Origin: Tomocerus qinae
Taxonomy: Eukaryota > Arthropoda > Collembola > Entomobryomorpha > Tomoceridae
Direction: 5' to 3'
Assembly (NCBI GenBank): GCA_020055645.1
Contig: CM034546.1
Coordinates: 96,162,001 to 96,226,000, forward strand
Length of the DNA stretch: 64,000 nucleotides
The stretch's first letter is position 1, and each line of letters begins with the position of its first letter. Both the position numbers and the translations under genes were made by a program. Positions 1-10,923 of the stretch are shown here, in pieces. The notes beneath the pieces are model-generated. The model searched no databases and was not told where the DNA came from. It saw only the letters and a list, made by a program, of their open reading frames with translations.

Positions 1-203
1 CATAAGCTATTATTTTTACTTTAGGTATGTATGTAAATGCTAACCCTAAATTGGTCTTGCCGATTCGACACACACACAACGATCAAATCTATTTTTATTT
101 TATCTATATGTATTCAAGCATTAATATCTGTAATGAAACCGGTAGATATTACAGAAAAGGTTTATAGTCTATTGTCAAATACGTCAATAATGTTGCTACG
201 TAG

Positions 204-586
204 GTTTTGTCTGCAGACAGCAATACCGAAGTCGGTCGAATTGCTAAACATTGGTCGGGTTTTTTAAAGGAAGCCTATGCAGCTGTGGACAATTTTGGAA
301 TTTCTTTCCCTGTTGATTTGGACGTCAGAAATAAAGCCCTCCTCATTGGTGCATGCTTTCTTATTGTAATTATTTTTACCTTTTATAAATTTCATCAAGA
401 AAGCCATAATAATTGTTATTGAAAATTACTTCATAGACACAGACATAGACATATAAATGTTACATATAATATACCAACTGTTTTGTTTTCTTTTAGGGTT
501 TCATGTATTTTAAGCAGGATCCGTCCCCTGAAACTATCGCTGCAATTAACGACAATGCACAAAGGATAAGGTACCCATTTTTCTGA
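204..586 (+). CDS. Scr1: phospholipid scramblase family, 3' part
   Basis: Last two coding exons of a scramblase whose 5' part lies left of the window: 204-365 and 497-586 (stop 584-586). Acceptor gtag before 204, donor GTAATT at 366, acceptor tttag before 497; both junctions are phase 0. The exon encodes the PLSCR C-terminal signature: VLSADSNTEVGRIAKHWSGF, then VDNFGISFPVDLDVR (the EF-hand-like calcium loop) and a hydrophobic segment ending GACFLI, followed by GFMYF. In the family this is the single membrane-inserting helix and short outer tail. Scramblases move phospholipids between membrane leaflets in response to calcium, and some act in the nucleus. Scr3 is a near-identical paralogue; the first bases of the window match the intron after its exon 4, so the window starts inside that intron. 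The tail ends RIRYPFF. Confidence 0.85.
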
Positions 587-1995
587 CCAAAAAATAGGGA
601 CACTTTCTGAGATGAGGGGCAGAGTGTAGAACTAACGATTATGACAGTATTCGATATTATTTGAGCCTGGTCTTAGTTCGCCTGACGTGACGAGCCCTAT
701 TGCATTGCATTGGTGGTTGACACAATGTGTCCACCGGTTTTCATAATATTTAATTTTTGGGATTACTGTTGGTCTAAAGTTCGCCTTTACCGCAATTGCA
801 TTGCAATTATAGGGATAGGAACAAAGACAAGAAATAACCGGTTATAAGACCAAAATGTATCTATTTCGAATTTTATTTCATTGGGACATTTTTTAAATGA
901 CATTTTTCAATTTCTGTTTATTATGATAGTCAATATGGGCGTAATTTTAATTTATGTTCATTTTAAAAGTCAATATTGCTCTACTTTTAATTTCTGGTCA
1001 TTTTTATAGGGTCTTCCCCTTCTAACTATTCTATCGCTAAAGATGTGTACACGCTGCAGTGCACGGTCACTCACTCAAAATGAGCTTCTGTCTTCTGTTA
1101 CTTGATTGCTCGCTGAGCTTGTGGTTAATGTATTAATAATCTATGGTCTATAACTATTAGCCAAATAAAAAGTCCACATAATAAATTGCTTCAATAATAA
1201 CAACCTACTTATAATGATTAAAAATTCTAACTCTTACAATATTTGTATTTGGAAGTAAAATGTATTTTCTTTAGCATTTCAGCCCTTTAATTGAATACAA
1301 TACAAAGAAGAATGGTTGGGCCAATTCATATTCATAATATTGTAATTTGAATACGAAAATGTCACGAACACTTTTGTCATAATCTCTATATTATAATGAC
1401 TATCTTAGATAAAGCAATAAATTTATCTATCTATCTATGTCTGTACTTATTAGAATCAGAGTACAAACATTTTTTTTGTACATGTGGTAGAGATGAAGGT
1501 AAGCTAAAATGGAAAATGTGCAAGCGCTTATGCAATGCATATTACATAAAACAATAATTAATTACAACTACACTCTGAGTTAATTACCATATTTCAAAAT
1601 TAAACCCAAATTGGCAACGATATATTTTGAAATTTAATAGCTGTACTGGTGGGTTAGTCATAAATACATAATTTATCAGGTACTAAATGTTAGGAATTGT
1701 CTACATGTGGTAAGGCTAAGCTACCCAACTATTGTAGACACCCATAGTGATGATCAGGATACAAACCACTTTTTATTTCTATATAAGGAAAAGAGAAATT
1801 ATAAATTTCTTCACAAAAATAAAGATAGTACTACAATGGTATAAGGGGTAGGGGGCATCTTCATTTAATAAATAATGTAATACATGTTTATGCCCCTCCA
1901 ATCCGTCTGTATAGTCTGATCAAATTTGGTGCAGACACTAGACACAGATCCTACCTAAATATTATTTAGTACCTCTATGGATGTAGATAATATGT
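587..1995. other. Intergenic spacer between convergent Scr1 and Scr2
   Basis: No gene seen. The stretch is AT-rich and is recognisably duplicated at about 13740-16970: shared words include the run around 640-660, which is the empty site for the hAT-like insertion in the other copy, and the block around 1840-1855 ending in gggtagggggcat. It supports a block duplication. Confidence 0.6.
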
Positions 1996-4485
1996 TTAAA
2001 AAGAATGACCAATTCCAAAATGATCACTATGTCCAATTCCAATTCCACTGCTGATTCGATGACGACGACGATGCATAAATGATGATGACGAGCGACGAAG
2101 GCCGCCATTAGCATGATCGTGACTTTGAACATACTCAAAGTATTTGAAGTCCTAAAAATAAAGTACATTCAATGCATGTTTAATGTACCTACAGGCATAA
2201 ACTTTCAGTGAATTACAATTTTATAGTTTGTAGTTCATGCACTTATTATGGTGTTTTCACTTTTCACATTGTAATATTATTATGATCAATGACATGACGT
2301 GTCGCTTACCAGAAGAACACAAGCTCCTACTAACGTCGTTTTAGCAAAAATGTTCAAATCCTTAGGGAAAGAAATTACAAAATTGGTAGCAGCAGTGTGG
2401 TTTTCTTGAACCCAACCTGCATATTGTTTGGTGATTGTCCCCAATTGGGTGCCTTGCAAAGTCATAACCTTACAACGTTCACAACAGAGAAAGAGTGTGA
2501 AACGAGCTTACAAATAAAAATAATCGTAGGCAATTTTCTTAATCGTATTAACAAAATTATGCTATAAAGCAAAGGTACAGTACGGGGAAGCACAAATATA
2601 GCATGCCAAATGCCATGCATATCCGCCATATCTTCTTGGATAGGATATCGTACAAAATGTAAAAATTATAAATCTTTTTACCATTAATATATATGCCATT
2701 TTACCACTGTACTTTATGTTGTTATACCATTATAAGGGTAAAATAAAGCACTGTGTGAGTGTGCAATGTATAAGAGCTAATATTCTACTGATATCCTGAT
2801 CCTTGTACTCCATATCAAAATTAGCTATTGAAAATAACCCGAAAATCACTGCGCGTACGAGATTCGAATCCTTAAAAGAATAAATAAATAATAATAATAA
2901 ATCTAGGGACAAGAAAATACAATAGCACTGCGTGCATCATGACAAAGTCTCTTCTATGAATACTTGTATTGTATTCGTTTGTAAGTATTTTTGGTCCTTG
3001 TTCTCTACAAAATTAGAAAATGGAAAAACATCTTAGATAACGAGCTGACATGATAGTATGTATCAATCAATTGGAACCAACAACTAACTCGTTTGCATAA
3101 AAGCACAAATATCATTAAAAATGGAGACCAAAAATCGGACTCCGGTTCACGTCCGCGTTTCTGTATTATCAGCACTTTCAGTTAGGTATAGGTGGGTAGG
3201 GCTTCAAATAGCTATTTCTTACAGAAAGCAATAAAACTGCTCTTACTTTAAAATCTACAGTTCCACAAGTACAGCAATTTGCTCCCAAACCTTGGATTCT
3301 TAAACCAGGCTGACCAATGGAATCTTTTACAAGAAATTCCGAATCACAGCAAGTCTGAGGATCCACAATTCCTACTATATTTCCAGGAGGGGCACACACC
3401 GTTAAAGCCTGGGTGAAATATTGCACAAAAATTAATCTAAGTAATTCACTTAAAAATGCAGACAATAAAAAACTCATTCGTAGTAATGTGTTGCTAAAGA
3501 CAGTTTTCAAGAACATAAAAACTATTTTGAAAACTGCAATGTTAGACTATCCAAGAATTATAGGTGTACTAATAGTTAGCATACAGTAATTTTTTACCTC
3601 TTCTGAGCAGCCACTATATGGTCGGGTTAAACTCATCACTTGCCTGCTCCATAGATCAAAAATAATTATATTAAAATTTCTTTCAGACCCAAGGTACATC
3701 GTTTGAAGTGGATCAGAGATTTCAGTTGCCCGAAAGATAAGTTCTCCATGTATATTTAATAGGTCATATGTGTTGGGCATGTGTCTTCCAGAAATTACTA
3801 AACCCAATAAATGTAATTACGTAATTTATTATGGAAATTTTTCAGTCATCGATCATTGAGGATATCATAATTATTATACTAATTAAAAATTCTTACTTTC
3901 CACTGGTTCAACTTTTTGTCTTACGAAAACTGTATCAATAAGATTCAGGTACTCCAGACCAGGTGGTATGCCAGGTATTATGTCCCGCATTGGAACTGGA
4001 TTAACTGGCGGTCTTCCCATCCCCATTTGGTATTGTGGGCCACCCATTGGCATCCCCATCCCCATTTGGTATTGTGGGCCACCCATTGGCATCCCCATCC
4101 CCATTTGGTTTTGTGGGCCACCCATTGGCATCCCCATCCCCATTTGGTATTGTGGGCCACCCATTGGCATCCCCATCCCCATTTGGTTTTGTGGGCCACC
4201 CATTGGCATCCCCATCCCCATTTGGTATTGTGGGCCACCCATTGGCATCCCCATCCCCATTTGGTTTTGTGGGCCACCCATTGGCATCCCCATTGGCATT
4301 TGAGATTGAGGTGGCTGTCCATTCATTGGCATTTGAGATTGAGGTGGCTGTCCACTCATTGGCATTTGAGATTGAGGTGGCTGTCCATTCATTGGCATTT
4401 GAGATTCAGGTGGCTGTCCATTCATTGGCATCTGAGATTGAGGTGGTTGACCATTCTTTGCCATTTGGGATGACTCCCCACCCAT
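1996..4485 (-). CDS. Scr2: scramblase with Met/Pro/Gln-rich N-terminus
   Basis: Five exons on the minus strand: 4485-3897, 3797-3598, 3408-3247, 2468-2310, 2151-1996; about 421 residues; phases 1,0,0,0. Start chosen at MGGESSQMAKNG, equivalent to Scr4, Scr7 and Scr8. Residues 1-160 are repeats of GQPPQSQMPMN and of a 13-residue Met/Gly/Pro/Gln unit. Then comes the family signature IPPGLEYLNLIDTVFVRQ, the barrel exons (ISGRHMPNTYDLLN; DLWSRQVMSLTRPYSG; CAPPGNIVGIVDPQTCC) and the C-terminal helix NIFAKTTLVGACVLL. The cysteine cluster typical of palmitoylated PLSCRs is reduced to one Cys in YSGCSEE. The calcium-loop acidic positions are mostly replaced (AATNFVISFPKDLN). The last exon encodes a basic, Ser/Arg/His-rich tail ending HSF. 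The acceptor of exon 4 is the weak tgtaag. A BEL/Pao element sits about 430 bp upstream. Confidence 0.85.
4017..4290 (-). repeat. 39-bp coding minisatellite in Scr2 exon 1
   Basis: Seven head-to-tail copies of a 39-bp unit encode a 13-residue Met/Gly/Pro repeat centred on GGPQYQMGMG. Successive units alternate PQYQ and PQNQ over most of the array, giving a 78-bp higher-order unit. The array is in frame, so copy-number changes keep the reading frame. An adjacent 33-bp array (4300-4460) encodes GQPPQSQMPMN. Scr4 keeps one 39-bp unit and Scr6 about one and a half. Confidence 0.9.
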
Positions 4486-4674
4486 TGGTACAGATAGGTA
4501 ATATTGCTGGTGGACTTATTACAATTTAAGGCCCATACAATGCAATGAACAGTCTATGCTTACTTACTTTATGATTAGTACTGTTAGTGACCCAACGCTG
4601 CCATCAATGTTCAGTGCTGGTGCTGACTGCGATCCAAAGTCACGGGACATTTTGACTTCGACTATCAAATTAGC

Positions 4675-4910
4675 CCTTTATGTTTTTCGGAAACTGCATA
4701 AACTTGGAGGATACTGGTCGTAGAAAAACAAGGTTGGTCTCTAAATCGTAGAGAAACAAGGTTGGTCTCTAAATCGTAGAGAAACCTGGTCTAGGGCTGC
4801 AACTCTTTGTTTCTTGATATTCATCTCTGATTTCGAGATATTGCAATTTTAAATTTAAAACATAGAGTTGCATCCCAGCCATAGATCACAGGTTATTCTA
4901 CGACCATTAT
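4675..4910. repeat. Left part of a foldback element split by the BEL/Pao insertion
   Basis: The run 4680-4725 (aaactgcataaacttgg, then ggtcgtag) is repeated inverted at 4890-4910 plus 11313-11345 (ctacgaccattat, then gagtttatgcagtttt). Inner arms around 4775-4810 and 4860-4885 pair as well (gctgcaactct / agagttgcatcccagc). A 28-bp tandem duplication lies at 4720-4790. The retrotransposon landed in the right arm. The outer borders are fuzzy. Confidence 0.6.
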
Positions 4911-5297
4911 TGTTGTTTTTAAGGTACAAATTCAAACTCTAGGAACTGGGAGGTACACTGACAATAATGCTGGGTCAAATAAATGTGACAATGACGAAAA
5001 AGTGAAATACATTCACACAAATCAGTCACACTATTTATTCAATTCAATTCTCTGCTTCTTTCAGCAGACAAAATATGAGTAACGACCCAGAGCACGTTCG
5101 GACAAGTAATGAATATTCTAGAGAAAAAGACGCTCTTGGATCGACACTAAATTATTAACGGCTAATGCTTACTTACTATTGGTTCAATCTCAAATCAATT
5201 AGCCTATTACAAATAAAGTAGCTTAAATTAAACTAGGTGGCACTTAATACCCTAAACTACTTTGTAAACTGTTTACTACTTACTAGCAGTTCTAACA
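4911..5297 (-). repeat. 3' LTR of the BEL/Pao element (element sense)
   Basis: 387 bp, starts tgttgtttttaagg and ends cagttctaaca on the plus strand. A short purine run (GGTGGGAG in element sense, 5301-5308), three bases inside the LTR, is the likely polypurine tract that primes plus-strand synthesis. Confidence 0.93.
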
Positions 5298-5525
5298 TTA
5301 CTCCCACCATTAAGTTCGTCAAACAATTCAGAACTTAATCAAATTAACTTAGGAATAAATTGCATTTAAATAAACACGCGTAAGCGCTTACCAGACATGT
5401 CATATCAATTCAATCACACAAAAGACATACTAAGGTAAACTACAATTAAAATGGAAACTTTACTAACACGTAAAAGCGTTTACCAAACATGAAAAATTCA
5501 ATTATAAATAAAGGTAAATGGTAAA

Positions 5526-7439
5526 CTAAATATCAAGTCGATTTGGCGTCTTCACTTTTCGGCCAAAACGTGTAGTAACTTCCGGTTTATCTTTGATGAG
5601 TTCCTTCCGTTGATTATCTGTCACCTCCAACGGATACACACGTTGAACTGGTCTCGTCACTTCACCGCTGGCAGTCTTGAGACGTACGACACGAACGACT
5701 CCATCATGGCCGGGATATACCTCCATGACTTTCGCCAACTTCCAGTCCAACCGCTTGTGGTTGTCGTCCCCAATGAGTACAATTTCTCCAGGACGAATTG
5801 ACTCGTAATTCTTCTTTGCATTTCCGGGCCCCACAAGCATGCCCAAATATTCCACTCGGAAACGCTTACGTAGGTCATCTCTGATCTTCTGCTGTCGAAG
5901 TGCTCTTCTGTTTAACCCTTTCCCATCCAGAACATCTATGTCAGCGACTCCAGCTTCCTTGACTTCTTGTAAAAACATTGATGGGGTCAAAGGAACCAGA
6001 TCTTCTACATCTTCGGAGACATAAGTCAAAGGACGATGATTGAGGACACACTCCGCATCACACAAGACAGTTAATAATTCTTCATATGTTAGGGATGCTT
6101 TCCCCAACACTCTTCGGAGGATTCTTTTCACGGATTGTATCAGCCGCTCCCACCAGCCTCCCCACCAAGCTCCTGTCGGGGGTATGAATTTCCACTGTAT
6201 CTTCTTGAGAGCAGCTACTTCCTTTACTAGTTTCCAGTCCAATCCTCGAAACAAATTGACGGCTCCAACAAAATTCGTACCATTATCACTGTATACAGTG
6301 GTAAGCCGTCCTCTTCTGGATACGAATCTTCTAAATGCCTGTAGAAAAGCTTCAGTGGATAATGATGTCACCAGCTCCAAGTGTACAGCTCTATAAACTG
6401 CACAGGTGAACAGCACTATCCAAGTCTTTTCTCCTCCTTTCAGTTGCAGTGGTCCTGCTAAGTCGACACCGGTAATCTCGAACACGGCCGCATCACGAAC
6501 TCTGTCCATTGGGAGTGAGGCGGGAGTCGTTTCTATGTGTTGAGCATCATATCTTCGGCATCTAAAACAAGTTTTAATAACTTCTCGGATCGTCTTCTTC
6601 GCACTAAGGATCCAGAATTTCTCACGAAGTCTGCATTGCACCGTTTGAACTCCTGCATGGCTCATCTCTCTATGCTTGCTTTCAATCATGAGTTTCACCA
6701 ACGGATGCTGAGGAGGTAGGGCGATAGGATTCTTAAAAGTCTGGAAATCATCCCTCAACTGTAATTTGGTTTTGACTTTATAATATCCATCTTCATCTTT
6801 AAATAACGTCACTCCTCTCTTCACTTCCTTTTCCTTAGTGAAAGTTTCTTGTTGAATAGAGTAGACCAATGACATCTCGGCTCCTTCTATTTCATTTACA
6901 TCCAACTGGCCCATCTTTCTGTCAATGGCTTTCTTCTTACAGTTGGAGTAGAACCGACGGATGTAGGCTACGATTTTCAGAATACCCTCATAGGTATTAT
7001 TTCTCAATGGGCTTGACAAAAGTCTTTCAGTAAAATAATCTTGAGCCGGAATACCAAGATGGGCTGCCACGACAGTCTTCCTCTTCTCTGAGTTCACTAT
7101 TTCATCATCCGGCGCAAACTTACTTTTGGGCCACATATTTTCTGGGTTCTTCAGCCAGGTAGGTCCCTCCCACCATGCAGACTCAATCAATTGCTTTGGG
7201 GTACATCCCCTCGAAGGCAGGTCAGCAGGGTTCAGGATTCCAGAAATATGTTCCCAATTATTATAATCACTCAGCTTACGGATTTCTTTCACTCGGTTTG
7301 CTACGAAGACTGCCCACTGTTCGTCCTTCCTAATCCAAGATAAGGCGTTCGACGAATCTGTCCAATATCGTGTAGGCATGTCCAAACGATTTAAAATCTT
7401 CTTCACAGAATATGCTAACCGAGCTCCTATGCAGCTCAA
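5526..7439 (-). CDS. BEL/Pao pol 3' part: RNase H end, integrase, C-terminal domain
   Basis: 637 codons open, with no ATG at the 5' edge (the frame opens with a TTG), so it must be made as a fusion with the upstream frame. It begins in RNase H (RYWTDSSNALSWIRK carries a catalytic Asp). Then comes an integrase zinc-binding H2C2 region (HREMSHAGVQTVQCRLREKF, then CFRCRR), and the integrase core with the D-D-E triad: TGVDLAGPL, VYSDNGTNF and the Glu in GGWWERLIQSVKR. The final 150 residues resemble the DUF5641 domain common in BEL/Pao. It overlaps the upstream frame by 110 bases in a different frame. The overlap starts right after the conserved PRLEL motif. Confidence 0.9.
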   Translation of the reverse strand: MSCIGARLAYSVKKILNRLDMPTRYWTDSSNALSWIRKDEQWAVFVANRVKEIRKLSDYNNWEHISGILNPADLPSRGCTPKQLIESAWWEGPTWLKNPENMWPKSKFAPDDEIVNSEKRKTVVAAHLGIPAQDYFTERLLSSPLRNNTYEGILKIVAYIRRFYSNCKKKAIDRKMGQLDVNEIEGAEMSLVYSIQQETFTKEKEVKRGVTLFKDEDGYYKVKTKLQLRDDFQTFKNPIALPPQHPLVKLMIESKHREMSHAGVQTVQCRLREKFWILSAKKTIREVIKTCFRCRRYDAQHIETTPASLPMDRVRDAAVFEITGVDLAGPLQLKGGEKTWIVLFTCAVYRAVHLELVTSLSTEAFLQAFRRFVSRRGRLTTVYSDNGTNFVGAVNLFRGLDWKLVKEVAALKKIQWKFIPPTGAWWGGWWERLIQSVKRILRRVLGKASLTYEELLTVLCDAECVLNHRPLTYVSEDVEDLVPLTPSMFLQEVKEAGVADIDVLDGKGLNRRALRQQKIRDDLRKRFRVEYLGMLVGPGNAKKNYESIRPGEIVLIGDDNHKRLDWKLAKVMEVYPGHDGVVRVVRLKTASGEVTRPVQRVYPLEVTDNQRKELIKDKPEVTTRFGRKVKTPNRLDI

Positions 7440-10400
7440 GACGGGGAATAGAAACTACTTTCACCGGGGCCACTCTCGCTTTCGCCAATATCAGTTGGAC
7501 TGTGACTCCCTGCTCTGTTTCTCCTCGCATATAAACACAAGCTGCATATGCATCCTTGCTGGCGTCTACAAACACATGTAGGCTTTTCTTCTCTTCATCA
7601 CAATAGGAATTGAAAAGCCATCTCGGGATTTTCACCTTTTCCAATAAAGGCAGTGTCCGTTTCCAATTTTCAAATTTCTTTGAAATATTTTCAGGCAGCT
7701 CGTCATCCCATCCTACTTTTAGACTCCAGGCCTCTTGAAGTAACTTCTTCGGAAACAATGTAACCGGACAAGAAAAGCCAATCGGATCAAAAATACCATG
7801 AGCTGCTGATAAGATTTTCCTCTTAGTCACTGGAAAATCCACTTCTGGAGAAAGTCCTCTGGTGTCGCAAGTCAAGCAATCTTCTTCCAAGTTCCACGTC
7901 AGTCCTAGCACTGGAAAAGACTTCCTATCCTTTTCTTGACTTGATATCCAACCACGGAGATCGAATTTTGCTGTCGACATTATTTCCGTAGATTCTCGCT
8001 GGAACACATCGACTTCCTCTTGACTACCAAGACTAGTCACGCAGTTGTCCACATAGAATGAGGACTTCAATCTTTTTGCTGTCTCCTGCAAATGAGTCGG
8101 AGCTCTGTCCAAATGCAAATTAATTGTTGCTCCCAACAAAAAGGGACTCGAGGAGACACCAAATACAACTCGGCGGTGGCGGTACTCCTTCATAACATCG
8201 TTGCAATTTTTCTCCCACCACAGAAATCGAAGATAATTTCGATCTTCTGGACGCACACTTATCTGGAGAAAAGCTTTTTTAATGTCCGCCATAACGCCAA
8301 TTTTTTCTAGTCGAAATCTGGTCATTACATCGGGAATAATTTCTAATAAGTTTGGACCTTTCTCCAAACAATCATTCAGTGAGGGAGAGAACTTTTCCTT
8401 TGCTGAAGCGTCGAACACTGGGCGGACAGGGGTCGTCTCACTATTAACTTTGAGGACAGCACGGTGGGGGAGATAATGACCAAAAGAACTCACTTCCTCC
8501 GCCGGAACTTTCTCTATGACTCCTTCCTCCTCCCAGGTGTCAATAATCTTCTGATATGCTTCAGTCAATCCTTCTGCTCTAATTTTCTTAGTAGCTGACA
8601 CCAATCGTTTTTCTGCTAAAAACTTGTTACTCTTCAATTCACCATGAGAAGATATCCAGGGGAGAGCAACTTCATAACGACCCTCGGAATCTGTTTTAAT
8701 AGTCTTCAGAAAATTATCCATGGCGGCTTGCTGTAATTCTTCGCGAGTCTGACTTTCTGCAGGGTCGGTAATACCGATGGTATCGAGTTTCCACAAATCT
8801 TGGATCTCAGCATCTTTTACGAACATCGAAGTCACTAAGAGGGTACTGTCTCCATTCGAATTTCCCGGAGCTTTTCCACATAAAGTCCACCCTAAGTGAG
8901 TTTCGACAGCTGAAGGTCCAACGTCGAAATCATATTTCCTGCCTGTTTCCAGTTTTTTACAGACGTCAACACCAATGAGAAGTTGGATTTCAGGACAATC
9001 TTTCCCAAAATCTGAAATTGGAATTCCCAACTTCTTCACTTCCTGCATCCACGGTCCACTCTTCACTCTAGGCAAGTCGCCACAAATCTGAGCTTCATCT
9101 AACACTGCAAAAGTACAGGTGTATTTTCTGTCCATGCTACTAACTCGGATCTGATACTTTTTATGCAGACGGGTCTTGGACACAGAACCACCAAAGAGAT
9201 TATGCTTTACTCTTTCTTCTCCTTGAACTGGGTAGCCAATAGCTTCTGCTGCATCCTCTCGGATATAAGACCGCTGCGATCCAGAGTCTAATACTGCACG
9301 GACTAAAATTTCTTTCCCCTTGTGGAGAAGTCTCACCATTAATGTCTGCATCAACACCTCAGGAGAACAAGTTTGATTGGCCAAGTTGGTGTCACTCTTC
9401 TCTTCTTTATTACAACAGGTAGTGTCCTCCTTGGAAATTTTCGTTCCTTTATGAGTAGGTAGGTCGGGACACATCACAGTAAAATGACTGAGAGGGCACA
9501 CAAGACACTTGGGCTTCGGTTTGCACGGCTTAGGAAAATGTTTCTTCAAACAACTATAACACTTTTTCTTTTCCTTCAAAATTGCCTTCTTTTCATTCAA
9601 ACTCATCCCTTGGGCTGCAAAACAATCTTGACTGGCGTGAGATTTTCCACAAAAGGCGCAACAATTTTCATTCCACCCTTTTCCTTTTTTCTGATTGGAG
9701 TCACCACTAAATAAGCCTGCAGCGGTAGGAACCTCGGTACAAATATTTTCAGTTTTGACTTTCGCTTTCTTGCCCTTCTCTTCTTTTTCAATTCCAAATC
9801 CTTGTCGGGCCATAGATATGCGTTCTTCTCCCTCAACTTCATTCCGTAAAAATGACATCAAAATTGTCAGCTGATTGGGATTGGAACTAACACTAGCACT
9901 GGTCAACTGAATCCGACTTCTTTCCCACGCACGCATGACCTCTTCTGGCAAACAGGACTCCACCAAAGGGTATAACATTGCTGCATATTTGTCACTTGTG
10001 ACATTTAAACTTTCCAATGCCCTCAGGTAAGTTTCTAATTTGTCGTATAAACTAGAAAGTACAATTTTCACCTTACAATTTTGGGCGTTCTGGAGTACTA
10101 ACCGTAAAAGCTCTCGAACATAAACTTCTACTAAAATATCTTCACGTCCAAATCTGTTCTTCAGGCTCTCTATAGCTTTCGGATAGCAAGACGCACTCGG
10201 AGGGAAGCTTTCCACTAAATCCCCTGCTCTTGATCCTTTTTCAACTGCCTGCATCAGATATTGGAACTTATCTGCATTGTCGATATTCTGATCGTCGTCA
10301 ATCTTTTGAAATTGGCCCCAGAATCCAAGCCAATCCTTAGGGTCGCCGGAAAACTTCATCCATTCCAATTTGGGCAGTTTGAATTTTCTCTTCGAATTTG

Positions 10401-10761
10401 GCGATCCAACATGACTCACTGAGCTTCCAGCATCTACTTCTTCAGTTGACTTACTTTCATCTAATAGGATATTTTCCATCAGAATACGGCATCTGTCCAT
10501 CCGGTCTCTATCTTCTTCCGCTCTGTTGAATTCTGTCTCGTATGCATCCACATCTAGATCTTGACTGCATTTCATCGCGCCGAGAATTGTATTGTTCAAT
10601 CCGTCCAATGTAACAAAACGCCTTCCCATCTGAGCAAATTTGGCTTTCACATCCAAAATGATGCATTCTTCTCTGGACAGCTCATCCTGTAGGGTTAGGG
10701 CTAACGCAGTGAACTTCGACCTCACAAGGTCACGATCCAATCTCGTACGTTCCACAGCCAT
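7330..10761 (-). CDS. BEL/Pao gag-protease-RT-RNase H polyprotein
   Basis: ATG at 10761 (MAVERTRLDRDLV); about 1143 residues to the stop at 7330. A gag-like DUF1759 region covers roughly residues 1-350 (LPKLEWMKFSGDPKDW is its hallmark). Cysteine-rich zinc knuckles follow near 365-415 (CCAFCGKSHASQDC, CYSCLKKHF). An aspartic protease with the AVLDSGSQRSYI active site lies near 495. Reverse transcriptase runs about 750-950, with RPVFDAS, the catalytic ADIKKAF, and FYVDNCV for the YxDD-like box. RNase H starts near 1080 (HVFVDASKDAYAA). After PRLEL the sequence loses similarity (HRSSVSIF), and the true continuation lies in another frame from about 7430. This is most simply a small indel in a recently active copy. 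Confidence 0.93.
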   Translation of the reverse strand: MAVERTRLDRDLVRSKFTALALTLQDELSREECIILDVKAKFAQMGRRFVTLDGLNNTILGAMKCSQDLDVDAYETEFNRAEEDRDRMDRCRILMENILLDESKSTEEVDAGSSVSHVGSPNSKRKFKLPKLEWMKFSGDPKDWLGFWGQFQKIDDDQNIDNADKFQYLMQAVEKGSRAGDLVESFPPSASCYPKAIESLKNRFGREDILVEVYVRELLRLVLQNAQNCKVKIVLSSLYDKLETYLRALESLNVTSDKYAAMLYPLVESCLPEEVMRAWERSRIQLTSASVSSNPNQLTILMSFLRNEVEGEERISMARQGFGIEKEEKGKKAKVKTENICTEVPTAAGLFSGDSNQKKGKGWNENCCAFCGKSHASQDCFAAQGMSLNEKKAILKEKKKCYSCLKKHFPKPCKPKPKCLVCPLSHFTVMCPDLPTHKGTKISKEDTTCCNKEEKSDTNLANQTCSPEVLMQTLMVRLLHKGKEILVRAVLDSGSQRSYIREDAAEAIGYPVQGEERVKHNLFGGSVSKTRLHKKYQIRVSSMDRKYTCTFAVLDEAQICGDLPRVKSGPWMQEVKKLGIPISDFGKDCPEIQLLIGVDVCKKLETGRKYDFDVGPSAVETHLGWTLCGKAPGNSNGDSTLLVTSMFVKDAEIQDLWKLDTIGITDPAESQTREELQQAAMDNFLKTIKTDSEGRYEVALPWISSHGELKSNKFLAEKRLVSATKKIRAEGLTEAYQKIIDTWEEEGVIEKVPAEEVSSFGHYLPHRAVLKVNSETTPVRPVFDASAKEKFSPSLNDCLEKGPNLLEIIPDVMTRFRLEKIGVMADIKKAFLQISVRPEDRNYLRFLWWEKNCNDVMKEYRHRRVVFGVSSSPFLLGATINLHLDRAPTHLQETAKRLKSSFYVDNCVTSLGSQEEVDVFQRESTEIMSTAKFDLRGWISSQEKDRKSFPVLGLTWNLEEDCLTCDTRGLSPEVDFPVTKRKILSAAHGIFDPIGFSCPVTLFPKKLLQEAWSLKVGWDDELPENISKKFENWKRTLPLLEKVKIPRWLFNSYCDEEKKSLHVFVDASKDAYAACVYMRGETEQGVTVQLILAKARVAPVKVVSIPRLELHRSSVSIFCEEDFKSFGHAYTILDRFVERLILD

Positions 10762-10903
10762 TGTCAATCGCAAACAAACAGAACCAACTCAAATTAACGA
10801 ACGGAAGTTGACACACGATGGCACAAAGACACAACTGTTACTGTTCAATAAAGTAACGATCACTTGTCTATTACTGACTAGTCAAATGTCCTTACCCCAG
10901 ATT

Positions 10904-10920
10904 CCTAACCAGGGGCGCCA
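10904..10920 (-). promoter_or_regulatory. Primer binding site of the BEL/Pao element
   Basis: Minus-strand TGGCGCCCCTGGTTAGG, starting three bases inside the 5' LTR. The leading TGG pairs with the universal CCA end of a tRNA; which tRNA cannot be decided here. Confidence 0.75.
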
Positions 10921-10923
10921 GAA

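Noticed and set aside
3916-4529. Plus-strand and alternative-frame ORFs over the Scr2 repeat exon
   Set aside because: Shadows of the tandem repeat; the minus frame continues through correct splice phases.
4581-4660. Possible extra 5' coding exon of Scr2 (minus, MSRDFGSQSAPALNIDG) ending in a GTAAGT donor
   Set aside because: No acceptor joins it in frame to MGGESS, and the equivalent sequence upstream of Scr7 and Scr8 lacks an open frame; more likely 5' UTR or old flank.
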